Notes: a model not told the origin generated them from the sequence alone. Positions 45,508 through 57,542 are shown, numbered from the stretch's first letter. The stretch is DNA of 64,000 nucleotides from Hemicordylus capensis (GCF_027244095.1 NC_069665.1:4156501-4220500); one strand, 5' to 3'. Program-made: numbers and translations.

Positions 45508-48500
45508 CTGTAAGAAAAAGGAAGGGGGCACCTTGATTTCTGTCATTCCTACAACAGCCCTGCAAAGGAGGCCCAACTGATGCCTTGCTGATGGGAAGGG
45601 AAGAGGCAACTACCCAGTTGCCCCGAGGCCTCCCTCTGAACCCATGGCTTCAGTCACTTGGAAGGAGGCACCCACCTCCCTGCTGGGACGCTCGGAGTAT
45701 TGTCCCACTCTTCAGGTGAGGAAGCCCAACAACCCTGATGTGGAGAACTAGCGGCACTCATGCCCCGCTCCGCCTCTTAGTCCTGGAGGACTTCCAGAGG
45801 GGCTCCTGCATCTCATTGAGTTTGAGCAGGCCAGATGAGGTGGATGATGTGCATGCAGCTGCCACAGTCAGGGCACTTGTCTCTCCCCTGCTATGGTCTG
45901 CAACAGCAAAGAGTCGCTCTCCAAGGTCTGGGGTTCCCCCAACTGCTCAACACTGGCCCTCCTGTCGATGTAGGCCTACAGCTCCCATCATCCCTGGCTG
46001 TTGGCCGCTGTGGCTGGCTGGGGATTATGGGGGTTGTAGTCCAAAAAGAGCTGGGGAGCCAAAGCTGAGCAGGCCTGCTTTAAGCGAAGATGCTAAGAAC
46101 TTTGCCTGGGACCTGGGGGATGCAGAGCACAGAGAAATCTGCTCCCCTCTGAGCACTCTTGGTTCCAGGAGGCCAGAGAATGTTGTGGTTCGAATCGGAT
46201 TCCAGAGTGAGAGGCAGTTAGCCTGAGCTGAAGGGGCAGCCCTGGGAGGAAAGAGGCCCCCCCAGGCGAACCGGGGAGGAAATTAAGCAGAACCAGTGAA
46301 AGAACCCCTTTGCACCCATTCTGCCTATGGAAAGCCTCTCCCAAGCAGGAGTCGATTCTTTTGGATACTCAGCACCGTCCTGGACACTAGTTCAAACACA
46401 CCCCTATTACATTCCCCTTCATTAGGATTCTGATTAGGACTGACAAGAAACGTAATTCATTCACTAATGACTCTGAATAATTTTCATCTTCCTTTTTCAA
46501 CCCTGATGTCCTTTCTGTTCTGCATGAATTATTGCATCATGAATTAACCCTTACCCCAGTTTCTCCCCCACCCCACCTTTCTGATTCTAGTTCTAGGTCC
46601 ACTTTCTCCATTAAGCCTTGGAGATTCACCCCTTCTGTGCCCTTCATATGTCACATAAGCACCATGGCAGATGTTTTCCTGTGGGGCCATTGCAAGAAGC
46701 TCTTTGAAAAGCCTGCAGTCACTCAAGCAGGGACTGATTTTGTGGGTCTTTTCAGCAGAAAGAGCCCCCTCCCTGTTAGAGTTAGAGGGCACTCCGCTCC
46801 TCTTTCTGAATGGAAATGGAGTACTTCAAACAGGCCTTGCTGTAGCCTCCCTTTCAATGACCATTGCCTCCCTCAAACAGGGATTCCCAGATGTTGTTGA
46901 CTACAATGCCCAGAATCCCTAGCCGAAAGCCATTGCAGCTGGGGATGCTGGGAGTTGCAGTGAACAACATCTGGGCATCCCTGTTTGAGGAAAGACTGCC
47001 CCCTACCTCCTCTGTTATGCATGGTCACCCCTACTGGCAAAATCTAGATTGTTGACTTCCTTGCCTCGTGCCTGTAAGACTTTGGAAGGGGCCATCGATG
47101 ATTCCAGATAAGAATGAACTATATAAGAAGGCTGGGGAAAGGGGATAACCTCTTTGGACAGAAGGTAGAACAAACTGGAAAGGGAAGGTGTGGTATAAAG
47201 TCAGATAAAGGAAAGCAAGGGAAATGTGACCCAAGAGCAGACACGGGGCACAATCCATCCAAATGAATTGCCACCGAGTCCCTCCTTTAATCTACCAAGA
47301 AAACCACATGGCTTTGTGGTCTCCAGGAATCGACACCAACTAACAACCTTCCCTTTCTTTTTCCTCCTGGATGGCACCATTTCCTACCTGCCATGATGAC
47401 TGTCAACGTCTAAAGAAGTCCACTGGACAACTAAAACAACAACAAGAAGGACAAGAAGATGTTCTCTCTGGCGAGAGCAGACCAGGCAATCTCTCCAGTC
47501 AGAGGAGCCTGCTGTCCGTACTCCTAAACCACTGGAAAGTCGGTTAGGGAGTGGGCAACTGAAGCCCGATGATGCGTCATTGTTTATCGCGGTCCCTATG
47601 GCGACCTGCAGCTGGTGGGGGGGGGCAGAAGAATGTCGGAAGCGGGTCGTGATGATGCAAGATGATGTCATGGCCATCTTCACACAGGCTCTCTACCGAT
47701 ATTAAACCATCCATCAAACCATCCATCTTCTTCACTTAGACGTTCAGAAGGGGAGACCAGACCCAAGTTCCGCAGAGTCCATTTCAAGTCTGTTTGGCCA
47801 CTGGAAGTCTCTTTGGGGCTTGAATGGAAGTCCAGCCATCCTCTCAGCTTTCCTCTTTGGCATCAATCAATCAATCAATCAATTATATTTGTGCCCTACC
47901 CCTCCAGTACACTTCTGCTTGCGGTGGCTCAGTTAGTAAAATAGATATAATCTAAAGTAAAAGATTAATAAAACTGAAGAAGTGAAAAGATCAAGCTAAA
48001 ACCATATTTTAAATGACAAATTTTTAAAGTTTCACGTTAAAAGTTATTAATAAAGCGCTTAAAACTAAGAACTAAAAAATTAAAGGACCTACCAAGCTAT
48101 AAGCAGCAGATAAGACATTAAAAAGCATCTTTTAAAAGATATGTTATCGTGGTTGTTGTTTTTAAAACACTGAGGGAGTGAGCATGGCAAAGCTCTTCCA
48201 GGAGGGCATTCCAAACCGAGGGGCCACAACCGAGAAGACCACTGAGAAGACCGAGAAGACCCCGTCTCTAGTCCCCACCAACTGGATTGCTGTTAGGTGG
48301 GTCAAACATTCATGAAGCCACTTGCGCCCAAGAGATTCTACAGGTAGATCTATCTGTCTAATGATGTTGTCATCCACCCCAAATGACCCCAATCTGATAG
48401 GGACATCGGAAGCTGTCTTGTACTGAGTCAGACCACTGATCCATCTCATTGAGTATCATCTAAGCTGACTGGCAGCATCTTTCCAAGGTTCCAAATGCTG

Positions 48501-49260
48501 GTGAGAGAATCTGGATAGGTGCATCCATCTGACCCATTTCTCACTTCCCATCTGACCACTCCCCTCTTCTCCTACCTAGCTTTTGGAATTCACACAACCC
48601 TGGTTCAGGAGTGCACCTGGCTCTCTTACCTTGGCTGGGTGCTCCACCTACACAGGTGGGGATCATGTGACCTAGCTAACTCTCTCAAACAGAAGTCGTT
48701 GACTGCTGTAGTCACTTTAGCCAGAAAATACCTCACTTTTGTCTGCGCTGCTTCCTTTGTTGATTCCCTTCTGATCTTGGCAGTGTGGAACTGAAGGACT
48801 GTACCACTTAGGGTTACCATATTCAAGCTTCCCAAATCCAGGTGGCCTGATTTGCAGATTTTGCAGATTACAGACAACTAATTTGCATTATTGATTGATT
48901 GATTGGACAGATTTGTATACCCTCCTTCTCTACCCTCCCATGTGATTGGATCCAGAGTAAAATCCGGAGTAAAATCTAGAGTAAAAAGCACATTTGAAAT
49001 CCACGTCAATCCGGGTGGAATCCGGGGGCTCCCCCCAATGAGGCAGGGGAAACCATGTGGCTAAATGGATTGTAATTGTAGAGGACAAGAATGAAGAGCT
49101 CTTCACCACCTTATTTCCCACCAGAGTGAAGAGAACACAAGTCTTTCTTTGGGATACAGATCAATATTTAGTGACCATGTAATATTCAGCCTCATGAAAG
49201 ACATGTGCTCCACCAGCCTAACAGCTTTGTGACTATGCAGTGACTGTTTTATTAATATAA
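45508..49260. other. Non-coding tract, unit C left of the Helitron
   Basis: Colinear with 784-4327. Contains the 120-bp MITE (46871-46990) and an L2 fragment (47863-48350). A stretch not in A or B (48352-48553) carries SINE-like sequence (GGGACATCGGAAGCTG, CTGAGTCAGACCACTGATCC). Several substitutions between 47340 and 48350 are unique to this unit. No gene seen. Confidence 0.65.
48352..48553 (+). mobile_element. SINE-like segment only in unit C
   Basis: About 202 bp are present here between AGATCT and GACCACTCCC, which are adjacent in A (near 3612) and B. The segment holds a squamate SINE body (ACATCGGAAGCTG ... GACTGGCAGC ... TTCCAAGGTTCC). ATCT occurs at both edges, but this is too short to prove a target duplication. 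It could be an insertion in C or a deletion shared by A and B. Confidence 0.5.
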
Positions 49261-49273
49261 CTAGTATTTTTAA

Positions 49274-49292
49274 GCCCGTTATAATAACGGGC
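49274..49292 (-). other. Helitron 3' terminal hairpin
   Basis: Arms GCCCGTTA and TAACGGGC with a 3-nt loop, 12 nt from the CTAG terminus. This is the usual termination hairpin of rolling-circle transposons. Confidence 0.9.
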
Positions 49293-49314
49293 GCTAGCTT
49301 TCCCTTGACTTTGT

Positions 49315-49661
49315 GTATGTGTGTGTGTGTGTGTGTGTGTTTCTGTTTTTTTTGTTTTTGTTTTTTTTTCCTTTTCTCTTTCTCTCTTTTTCTCTCTGGT
49401 TTTTTGTTTACTGTCTTTTGATTCTTGTTTTCCTGTACCTTTCCCTCCCTTTTTCTCCATTGTCCTTGTTTACTCTTCTGTTTGTTGCTGTTTATTTTCC
49501 CTTTTGTCCCTGTTTACTATCCTCTCCTTTCCCCCTTCCCCCCCCCCTTTTTATGTTGTTTTGTTCTTCCTTCTCTCTCATTTTGTTGTTACATAGTGAT
49601 GAGGCTATGAGGCTATGTTTTTGTGTAATTAGTATTCTTTTTTTTGTTACTCCTTCCGCCC
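49315..49661. repeat. GT microsatellite and T-rich Helitron 3' region
   Basis: A GT run (about 49315-49340) is followed by a long T/C-rich stretch up to the helicase frame. It is non-coding and probably the 3' untranslated part of the Helitron. Confidence 0.7.
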
Positions 49662-51030
49662 TTATAGTATTTCTTTATATACCACATTCTTGGTGAATAT
49701 TTGTTCTGAGTCTGGTATTAGTCTTCCTTGTTCTGGCCCTTCCAGCACCCTGACCACGACGTCTTTAAAACTTTGTACTCTTGATAGCGCGACATATAAT
49801 TGTCCGTGGCTGAACACGGGTTCAGGCAAATAGATTCCGACCTTTTCTAGGGTTTGTCCTTGTGACTTGTTGATTGTCATTGCGAATGCTAATTTGACAG
49901 GGTATTGTCGTCTTCTCAAGGTGAATGGCAGGTCAGTGCATGTTGGTGCCAAATCAATTCTTGGGATGAAGACCATGTCTCCCTGTGCTGATCCTGTAAT
50001 AACTTCTGCTAGTATGATATTTTTTTCCAGGTGTGTGACAATTAGGCGGGTTCCATTGCATAAGCCTTTTTTTGTGTTTAGGTTTCTTAGCAGCATTATG
50101 ATTGCACCTTCTTTCAGGATGAGTGTATGTTTTGGCATGCCTGCGGGTGTTTGGTCATGTAGGAATTCTCCTGGGTAGTTTTTGGTGTCTTCTTCAGTGG
50201 TGTCATCTATGGAGTCTGAACTGAGGTAAGTTATTGGTTCACCCTCTAATATGTGGAGCACTTGGTCATTGAGGCTGTCCACATCACTGTTTTTTGGGCA
50301 AAGGATGGATCTTTTTGCTAGGTTTGGGATATTCTGTACTTGTATTTTTTCTCCAAAAATTTCTCTCACGATATCTGTTCTGCATATGATGCTTGATGGG
50401 ATCTCAATGATGTTTTCTTGTAATCCCTCAATCTGTGGTGTGTCTCCATTGCCTACTTTGATTAGCCATTTGCTGAATTCTGGGTCTTTTGATCTTATAT
50501 TGTTGTGCAATCTCAGGATCTTGAATGTGTGCCACAGTGTATTGTTTTTTTATGCAGGCCTCTACAATATGGGTTTGGGTCCCGTGTGGTACTACGGGAA
50601 GTGTCTGTCGGAAATCTCCTCCAAGTAAAAATAGCTTACCACCCATGGGTTTGTTGTTTTCCATGATTTCCTTCATCAGTTTGTCTACTGTTGTTATTGC
50701 TTGAGTGGGTGCCATTGTTGATTCATCCCAAATGATTATTTTGGCTTTTTTGATGTTGTTTGCTTCTTGGGAATTGAGGCGCATGTTAGACACGGAGTTT
50801 TCCAGTATTGGTACTGGCAGTTTGAATTGTGAGTGATACGTTCTGCCTCCTTGTAGGAGGTTTGCTGCTATCCCTGTGGAGGCTACAGGGAGTGCGAGTT
50901 CGTTCTGGCCACGTATTGTGTTGAGTATGGCTTTGTATAAGTATGTCTTTCCACTGCCTCCTGGTCCATCCAAAAAAAAGCAGCGGTGTTCAAGCTTATT
51001 GTTTTGGCTGGCTGTGATAATTTCTTTCAT
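49662..51030 (-). pseudogene. Helitron PIF1-type helicase, frameshifted
   Basis: The first part (51030-50428) has the Walker A motif GPGGSGKT, the IIWDESTMAP motif II and GGDFRQTLPVV. The second part (50510-49662) continues in another frame with LLRNLN, the INKSQGQTLEKVGIYLP block and GQLYVALSRVQS. Together they cover a superfamily 1 PIF1/RecD-like helicase, which unwinds DNA during rolling-circle transposition. One frameshift lies in the overlap (about 50430-50510). An in-frame stop at 51063-51061 separates the helicase from the linker frame 51471-51061. Confidence 0.9.
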
Positions 51031-51060
51031 GGCTGCTCTTTGTTCAGCATTGAAGGTTTT

Positions 51061-51471
51061 TCACATATGTTCTGCTGTTTGGTTTTCATATGCTTGGTTG
51101 TATGTTTCTGTAAGGTGTTCGGTATTATGCTTGTTGTATGTCAGGCCATAGTCTGTGCATCTCTTTCCATGGAGTGTTAAAATTTTTTCAATTTCCTGCA
51201 GGGCGAGGTCACGGCAGACTGTGCATTCTTTATTGTGGTGTAGGTGTTTATGGGCATAATCTTCGATGAGGTGGTCTTCATATTTGGTAAATAGTTCCTG
51301 CATGTTCTGGAGGGATGCAAAGACACAGATGTAGGCGAAGAGTTCCCTGAGTTGCGTGGGCATGTTGTACTGTGCTGCATCTTCAAGTGTGCTCTCCCAC
51401 ACTGTTTCATCATTTATGAGTCCTCTTGCTTTTGCTGCTTCTTGGAAAGTTGGGTATTCAATTCCATCCAC
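51061..51471 (-). pseudogene. Helitron linker region between Rep and helicase
   Basis: 136 codons with DGIEYPTFQEAAKARGL and QLRELFAYICVF, the conserved stretch that sits just before the helicase in RepHel proteins. Its frame is the same as the helicase frame beyond the stop. The reading immediately upstream (LLLLHVSGATSYGDLRSV) also fits a RepHel but is in a different frame from the N-terminal part. Confidence 0.8.
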
Positions 51472-52217
51472 ACTTCTGAGGTCTCCATAGGATGTTGCTC
51501 CTGATACATGCAGCAGTAGGAGGCGCAGGCAATAGCGTTCCTGGTCTCTCCGTCATTATTTTTGAATATAAATGCGACCTCATTATGCTGTGGTGCATTA
51601 TATCGTCTTTGGTCATTTTCTCGGTCTTGGACTATGGTCATGGTTACTTCCCTAAGTGCATGGCCTGTCTGTTCTGCGTCCTCTTGACATTCTGTTTCTA
51701 CGTGGTGTAGCATCTTGCAAGCCTCAGCAAAGGGATTGGTTTTTGCAAAATGTGTACTTAGAGCTTGCGTAAGTTGTGGATTGATTTTTGTGTTGGATTT
51801 ATTATGTAATCTTCTTTCTGCGGCTTCTGTGGGGTCTAAGATGTATAGTTGCGCATATTGTCTGTCTTGGCCCTGCTGTGGGTGCAGCGTGCCTGCTCGT
51901 TGGCAAATTGTGCCGTGTATTCGAAAGCAGTACGGCCCATGGCCTGGTGGTGGCACTATGTTTGCTCCCATGGAGGCGAATGCTAGTGCGCTGTTGATAG
52001 ATCGGACATTCTCCATGAAGTTCTTGCTGTGTTCATGTTGTCCCGTCATTAGGTGCTGGATGAGTGGATGGGTTCTAATAGGGGGCAGGATCACTTTTCC
52101 CTTTGAGCAGCATTGTGTGAATTTGCGGTCTGTGGGTCTCTCTCCTATGAAATGCTTAGCATTGCAGAATTCACATTTGTCGTCTAAGTCTTCTTCTCGC
52201 TCTTTCTGCTTCTGCAT
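51414..52217 (-). pseudogene. Helitron N-terminal region with zinc-finger-like motif
   Basis: Contains CEFCNAKHFIGE, CCSKGKVILPP and FMENVRSINSALAFASMGAN, the RepHel N-terminal block with Cys pairs. It then runs through HGTICQRAGTLHPQQG and EVAFIFKNNDGE. After NDGE the sequence passes almost directly into the pre-helicase linker. The several-hundred-residue Rep part (HUH motif and catalytic Tyr) is therefore deleted. Confidence 0.85.
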
Positions 52218-52476
52218 GTATCTTTTTCTTTAGTTCTTGTTCCTGTAGACTCTGCTTTTCTTTTATTGCATTGCGTCTTTCCTTTGCTCTGTCCTTCTGG
52301 GTTTTTTTTTGTTCAGTTGTTCTGGATGCTCGTCTGTGTTTCTCTCTTGCGGCCTTTTTATTTGTATGCTGTATCTGCTGTGCTATCATTTCTTCCTCTG
52401 TTTGTTTATTTTTATGTTGTTGTTTTGGTTTTTGTGGTTTGACATGTATGTCCTGTTTGTGGTCTTTGTTGGCCAT
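52171..52476 (-). pseudogene. Helitron basic N-terminal leader
   Basis: A Lys/Arg/Gln-rich frame starting MANKDHKQD with likely coiled-coil character (KEKQSLQEQELKKKIHAEAE). It overlaps the next frame but is in another register, so a frameshift lies between them. It resembles the charged start of RepHel proteins. Confidence 0.6.
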
Positions 52477-52529
52477 ATCTGCTCGTTATTTCTGGATTTT
52501 GTGTGTCTTATATGTGGCTTACTTGTAAG

Positions 52530-52562
52530 CTTGTTTTTTTTTTTTTTAATGGTTTGGCAGTT

Positions 52563-52605
<43 letters not shown>

Positions 52606-53218
52606 AGTTATTTCCTTGGCTGCTGATTTCTGCTGTAATTGACTTCAGGATGATTTTTCCTTCAGAATTGTCTTTTTTTTAATTGGCTTGGTGTATTCAG
52701 CACAGTAGTGTCAATTTATTTCTGTATGGTGATGGGGTGCTTCTTTGTGGTTTAATTTATAATTGGATATTGTGATAGTTTGATTTTTGTTTTGTTTTTT
52801 GTGGTTCTGTTTTTTTGGGTTGGTAGGCAGAGTCAGTTGGGATGTTGGGGGTGGTATGTCTATGGTATCTTTCGCCTCACCTGTGTGTGTCAAGATAGCC
52901 TTATCCTCTGTCTTGTCTGTTTTTTGGTATTTTGAGGAGTAGGGATCTTTTTTGGAGTTCGTAGTATGTTTTGGTTTCTCAGGTATGTTGCTCGTCTACT
53001 TTGTGCTAAGTGCTCTGAAGGAGCCCTGTGCTGACGACCGTTAGTCTGTCAGACTGTGGTTGTGTGTGCGCAAACAACGGCTTCCCCCCCCCCGCCTTTT
53101 TGCTGGGGGGGGAGTTGCTGTGAGATGGTTTTCCAAGGGGGGGGAGGAAATGTGGGAACACTCGGTGGCCGTTGCTGTATTTTTATTTCTTTATTGTTGT
53201 GTTTGGGCTGTATGTTGT
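52530..53218. other. Helitron 5' untranslated region
   Basis: Contains a GT run (about 52566-52600) and T-rich sequence; no frame of note. A poly-C/G stretch lies at 53085-53145. Confidence 0.6.
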
Positions 53219-54535
53219 GCTTTGTGTAACTGTGTGTTGGTGTAGTGCTTAATGCAACTTTTGTGTTGTTTGTTTGTGAGGGGGATTCTTTAGAAGAGAG
53301 GAGCTTGCGAAAGGAGCTCCTCTCTATGCTAGGCTGCTTCCCAGACTGCTGTAATGGATGCAAGTGACGCAATAGGCGTTCCTCACGTCCATGCTGGCAG
53401 TCTGAGCAGAGGCTTTCCACTGGGAGGAGCTGTTTTGCTGAGCTCCGGTTGTTTTATTTTTATTTATTTATTTATTTATTGGATGATTGCCGTGGGCTGA
53501 AGTGGGTAAGTTGGGTTTGGTCAGCTGGTTGGGTGGGAGTGTGATAGGTGGGGGTGGCGCAATGTGGTAGGGTGTTTTAGGTGGCTTTTGGGGGGGGAGA
53601 ATGCGGGGAAGTTGGCATGTGGCTTTTTGGCGGGTTTCGGGTGGCGCGGCTTCGCCGCCGCCTTGCTTTGTGTAACTGTGTGTTGGTGTAGTGCTTAATG
53701 CAACTTTTGTGTTGGTTGTTTGTGAGGGGGATTCCTTAGAAGAGAGGAGCTTGCGAAAGGAGCTCTTCTCTATGCTAGGCTGCTTCCCAGACTGCTGTAA
53801 TGGATGCAAGTGACGCAATAGGCGTTCCTCACGTCCATGCTGGCAGTCTGAGCAGAGGCTTTCCACTGGGAGGAGCTGTTTTGCTGAGCTCCGGTTGTTT
53901 TATTTTTATTTATTTATTTATTTTTTGGATGATTGCCGTGGGCTGAAGTGGGTAAGTTGGGTTTGGTCAGCTGGTTGGGTGGGAGTGTGATAGGTGGGGG
54001 TGGCGCAATGTGGTAGGGTGTTTTAGGTGGCTTTTGGGGGGGGAGAATGTGGGGAAGTTGGCATGTGGCTTTTTGGCGGGTTTCGGGTGGCGCGGCTTCG
54101 CTGCCGCCTTGCTTTGTGTAACTGTGTGTTGGTGTAGTGCTTAATGCAACTTTTGTGTTGTTTGTTTGTGAGGGGGATTCCTTAGAAGAGAGGAGCTTGC
54201 GAAAGGAGCTCTTCTCTATGCTAGGCTGCTTCCCAGACTGCTGTAATGGATGCAAGTGACGCAATAGGCGTTCCTCACGTCCATGCTGGCAGTCTGAGCA
54301 GAGGCTTTCCACTGGGAGGAGCTATTTTGCTGAACTCCGGTTTTTGTTTTGTTTTCTTTTGTTTTTTGGATGATTGCCGTGGGCTGAAGTGGGTAAGTTG
54401 GGTTTGGTCAGCTGGCTGGGTGGGAGTGTGATAGGTGGGGGCGGTGCAATGTGGTAGGGTGTTTTAGGTGGCTTTTGGGGGGGGGAATGCAGGGAAGTTG
54501 GCATGTGGCTTTTTGGCGGGTTTCGGGTGGCGCGG
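53219..54535. repeat. 446-bp tandem repeats inside the Helitron
   Basis: Units starting GCTTTGTGTAACTGTGTG begin at 53219, 53665 and 54111, an exact 446-bp period, and about 2.95 units are present. Each carries on the minus strand the same short frame beginning MESLCSDCQHGREERLLRHL (Met at 53420, 53866, 54312). The AT-rich spacer varies between units (runs of TTTA). It is located between the Helitron 5' end and its coding part. Confidence 0.93.
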
Positions 54536-54871
54536 CAGTCCTCGTTGGCGGCTTCGCCGCCGCCTCGTTCTGCCGCCCCGTTCTCTGTTGTGTGTGCTGG
54601 CCGCTGTACTATTTCGGGGTGGGTGCTTCTGGCTGGATTGTCCTCCCGCCGCTAATGCTCTCCTCCTTCCCCACATTCCCGGCTTCCTGGGGCGGCCCTT
54701 TCTGGCCACTCTCGATGTACGGTGGCTCCTGCCGCTCGGTCCTTTGCCGCCAGTAATGGCGTCAGTCTCCCCCTCCCCCGCTTTCCCGGCTTCGTTGGGG
54801 CGGCCGCTTCTGGCCGCCCAAGATGGTTGCCGGGTCCTGCCGGGTGCTTTCGTGCGTTTGTCCCTTGCTCT

Positions 54872-54904
54872 GTTCTGCGCGTGCGCTCCGCACACGCGCA
54901 GAAC
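54872..54904. other. Perfect GC-rich palindrome near Helitron 5' end
   Basis: Arms GTTCTGCGCGTG and CACGCGCAGAAC with a 9-nt loop. It lies 67 bp inside the Helitron 5' end. Confidence 0.9.
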
Positions 54905-54921
54905 AGTCGAGGCACGAACGC

Positions 54922-54957
54922 ACGCTTGGTGTCCGTCCACGGACGGACACCAAGCGT
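54922..54957. other. Near-terminal 36-bp palindrome of the Helitron
   Basis: Arms ACGCTTGGTGTCCGTCC and GGACGGACACCAAGCGT with only 2 nt between them. It lies 14 bp from the element's 5' terminus. Confidence 0.92.
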
Positions 54958-54971
54958 TTTATTAGAGAGGA

Positions 54972-57542
54972 TAGCTTTTATGATCTTTATACTTCTACAG
55001 TTTTATCGCTTCATCACCTAGTATCTGCTGTTGCATTTCTATGACTTTGGTAGAATACAGGAGGGGCTGACCATTGCCTCCTCCCACGCAGTCTGAGATG
55101 ATGCCTTTCAGCATCTTCCTAGATGGCTGCTGTCTGATATAGTACCAGTGGGGATTCGAACCGGCAACCTTCTGCTTGTCAGTCAAGCGTTTCCCTGCTG
55201 TGCCACGCCTCTAACCATACTTGTAAATCGCCTTATACTTTGTACTGGTCTATGATCATAATCAAGATTGATTGATTGATTGATTGATTGATATTTATGT
55301 GGAGTCAGGGGCATCACTAACAGGGAACAGGAGGTGAAAAATGTCCCTGGTACCATCAGGGAGCCCCCCCGCCCCCCCTCCGGGCTGCTGAGCAACTGCT
55401 CCCTCCCTCCCCCTCTCTGAAGAAGAAGATGGGGAGGGGGCCCATCTTTACCTTTTGTCCTGGGGCCCTTGCTACGCCCCTGTGTCGAGTCTGCACATTT
55501 ATAGGGTTTCCCCACCCGCACCCCCTTGTACAACTGCAGTTTGTATTTCAAAAACAATTCATACCTGTGGTCATTCATGATCCATTTTAATTCATCATAA
55601 AAATGTGTGTATAAAGACAGGTGGTTTCTGCACTTCTGCTTATGATAGAAGATGAAAACCTGAAGACAGAGTCTAGTTTGTTTTGCGGCAGATATTCTTG
55701 GTCGTGGCAAATCAAAGGTAGTGGGGTGCGGAAGAGACAATGGGGTGAAATCCTGCTCCTGCACAGTCCACTGGCAAGGACTTTTCAGCCACCTGTTAAT
55801 GGGTTAGAGTGAGTGAAGTCGAGAAGCATCCGGCCCGGTCAGACGTTCCAATTCCTCATCTAATCTGGGGGTTCTCAACCTTGGCTGAAGCTATTCTGGC
55901 TGAGGGTGATGGGTATTGTAGTCGAACAACATCTGGGAATGCAAGGTTGGCAACCCCTGATCTGATAGGATCATCGGAAGCTACCACTGGTCCATCTAAC
56001 TCAGTATCATCTTCACTGAATGGCAGCAGCTTTCCAAGGTTTCAAGGCGGGAAACCTTCCCTGTCCTACCTGGAGATGCTTCCAGGAATGAAACCTGGGA
56101 CCTTTCTCCAGAAATAGGAACCTAGGAATCTGAGCGATGGCCCCATCCTGCAAATTAGAAACTAATCCTCTGCTCTTCCCAATTCCACCCCTCCATTACT
56201 ATTCTCCATTACCCCACAATCCTCCTTTACTAATTCATCCAGTCATTCCTGTGTGTTTTGTTCAATCTGAAAGACACTTGTGCAGGGGTTTCCAACCTGG
56301 TGCCCCAGATGTTGTTGGACTACAACACCCATCACCCCCAGGTGCTGTGGCCAACCAGTGCAGCTAGGGAGTTGTAGCGTCACAAAATCTGGGGATGCCT
56401 TCTTGAGAGCTCCTGCATTAGGCAGTGGATTTGAACGCAGTGTTTAAAAGGGTGCTTAGTTTTATGCTTGGGAATCCTTTCTTCCATCCCTCTCTTATTC
56501 ATTCATTCGTTCGATTTCTACACCGCCCTTCCAAAAATGGCTCAGAGCACTTTACACAGAGAAATAATAAATCAACAGGATGGATCCCTGTCCCCAAATG
56601 GATCACAATAATAAAACACACACACACACACACAAGATAGACACCAGCAAGAGTCACTGGAGGTGCTGTGCTGGGGGTGGATAGGGCCAGTTACTCTCCC
56701 CCAGCTAAATCTTATGCTCCTTGCTGGGTGCTGGGGTTGCCAACGCTCCAGGATGGAGCCGGAATCAGCATCAATGATTCGGTGACTGTGGAACGCAACC
56801 TTGGAGGTTTTAATGGCTTGATGTGGTGAAAAATATTGGACAAGAATGTCCCATGGTGGGGAATCTCCAGGAATCGCTTCAGAATGGGCAGTCTGCATGG
56901 ACGCACCTCTTCCTTTCTCCTTTGCTCTGATACCTGGCCAGCTTGTCACTTCCGAACAGGAATTGTGCAGAGAGAGTGTAAGCTGGGCTTGATCTGGCCT
57001 TCTCGTTGGACCTTGCCCATTGCCTTCATTTATTGATTGACATTGATATCCTGCTCGTCCTTCCCAGGAGTCCAGAGCAGTGTCCATGGTTCTGTTCCTC
57101 CCCACAACAAGTCCGTGAGTGAGGTAGAATCCGCTGAGAGATAGGTGACCTGTCCAGAGTCTCCTGGTGAATTCCATGGCTGAAGCAGGATTCGAACTCG
57201 GCTCTCCCAGGTCCAAGTCCAACCCTCTCTCTCTTTAGAGGGAACAGATGAAACAGGGAAAGCAGCAGTGCCTCTGAGGCTGAGCAGACTGCCGGACCTT
57301 GAGTCCTGTCTCTGCCCTTGGAGATTTGAAGTTAAGGCTTCAAGGAGAGAAAAGACTTGGCTTTCAACTACCAGAGCTCGGGGGGTGGAGGAGGGAGTGG
57401 GGCGATGGAGAGCCAAACTGCCCATCTTAACGCTGCCCGAAGGGGGATCCCATAACTCTGATCGTAAAAGGTCAGAGCTGGCTGTCACGGCCTTTCCAGG
57501 CTCACTTCCAGCTGCTGATTGTTTCCGCCTTTGAAGCCCTCC
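54972..57542. other. Non-coding tract, unit C right of the Helitron
   Basis: Colinear with 4328-10866 without the LINE. Contains the tRNA SINE (54996-55212), uninterrupted LINE target CCTTA (55231-55235), hAT MITE (55306-55482), SINE fragment (55958-56123), palindromic MITE (56283-56415), L2 tail with short CA run (56490-56636) and MIR-like remnant (57021-57221). No gene seen. Confidence 0.7.

Larger units (their letters stand above)
49261..54971 (-). mobile_element. Helitron with canonical ends, Rep core missing, unit C only
   Basis: On the minus strand the 5711-bp element starts TCCTCTCTAATAAAA and ends TTAAAAATACTAG. A GC hairpin lies 12 nt before the terminal CTAG, and the host A and T flank it exactly (empty site TATAA|TAGC in units A and B). 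These are the defining features of Helitrons. Interior, 5' to 3': two palindromes, three 446-bp repeats, basic N-terminal frame, zinc-finger/N-terminal frame, linker, PIF1-type helicase. The HUH/Rep domain with its catalytic tyrosines is absent and the frame is broken, so the copy cannot encode a working RepHel. Confidence 0.93.

Noticed and set aside
49313-49696. Plus-strand frame rich in Phe, Val, Cys and Leu in the Helitron 3' region.
   Set aside because: It is a translation of GT and T-rich simple sequence.
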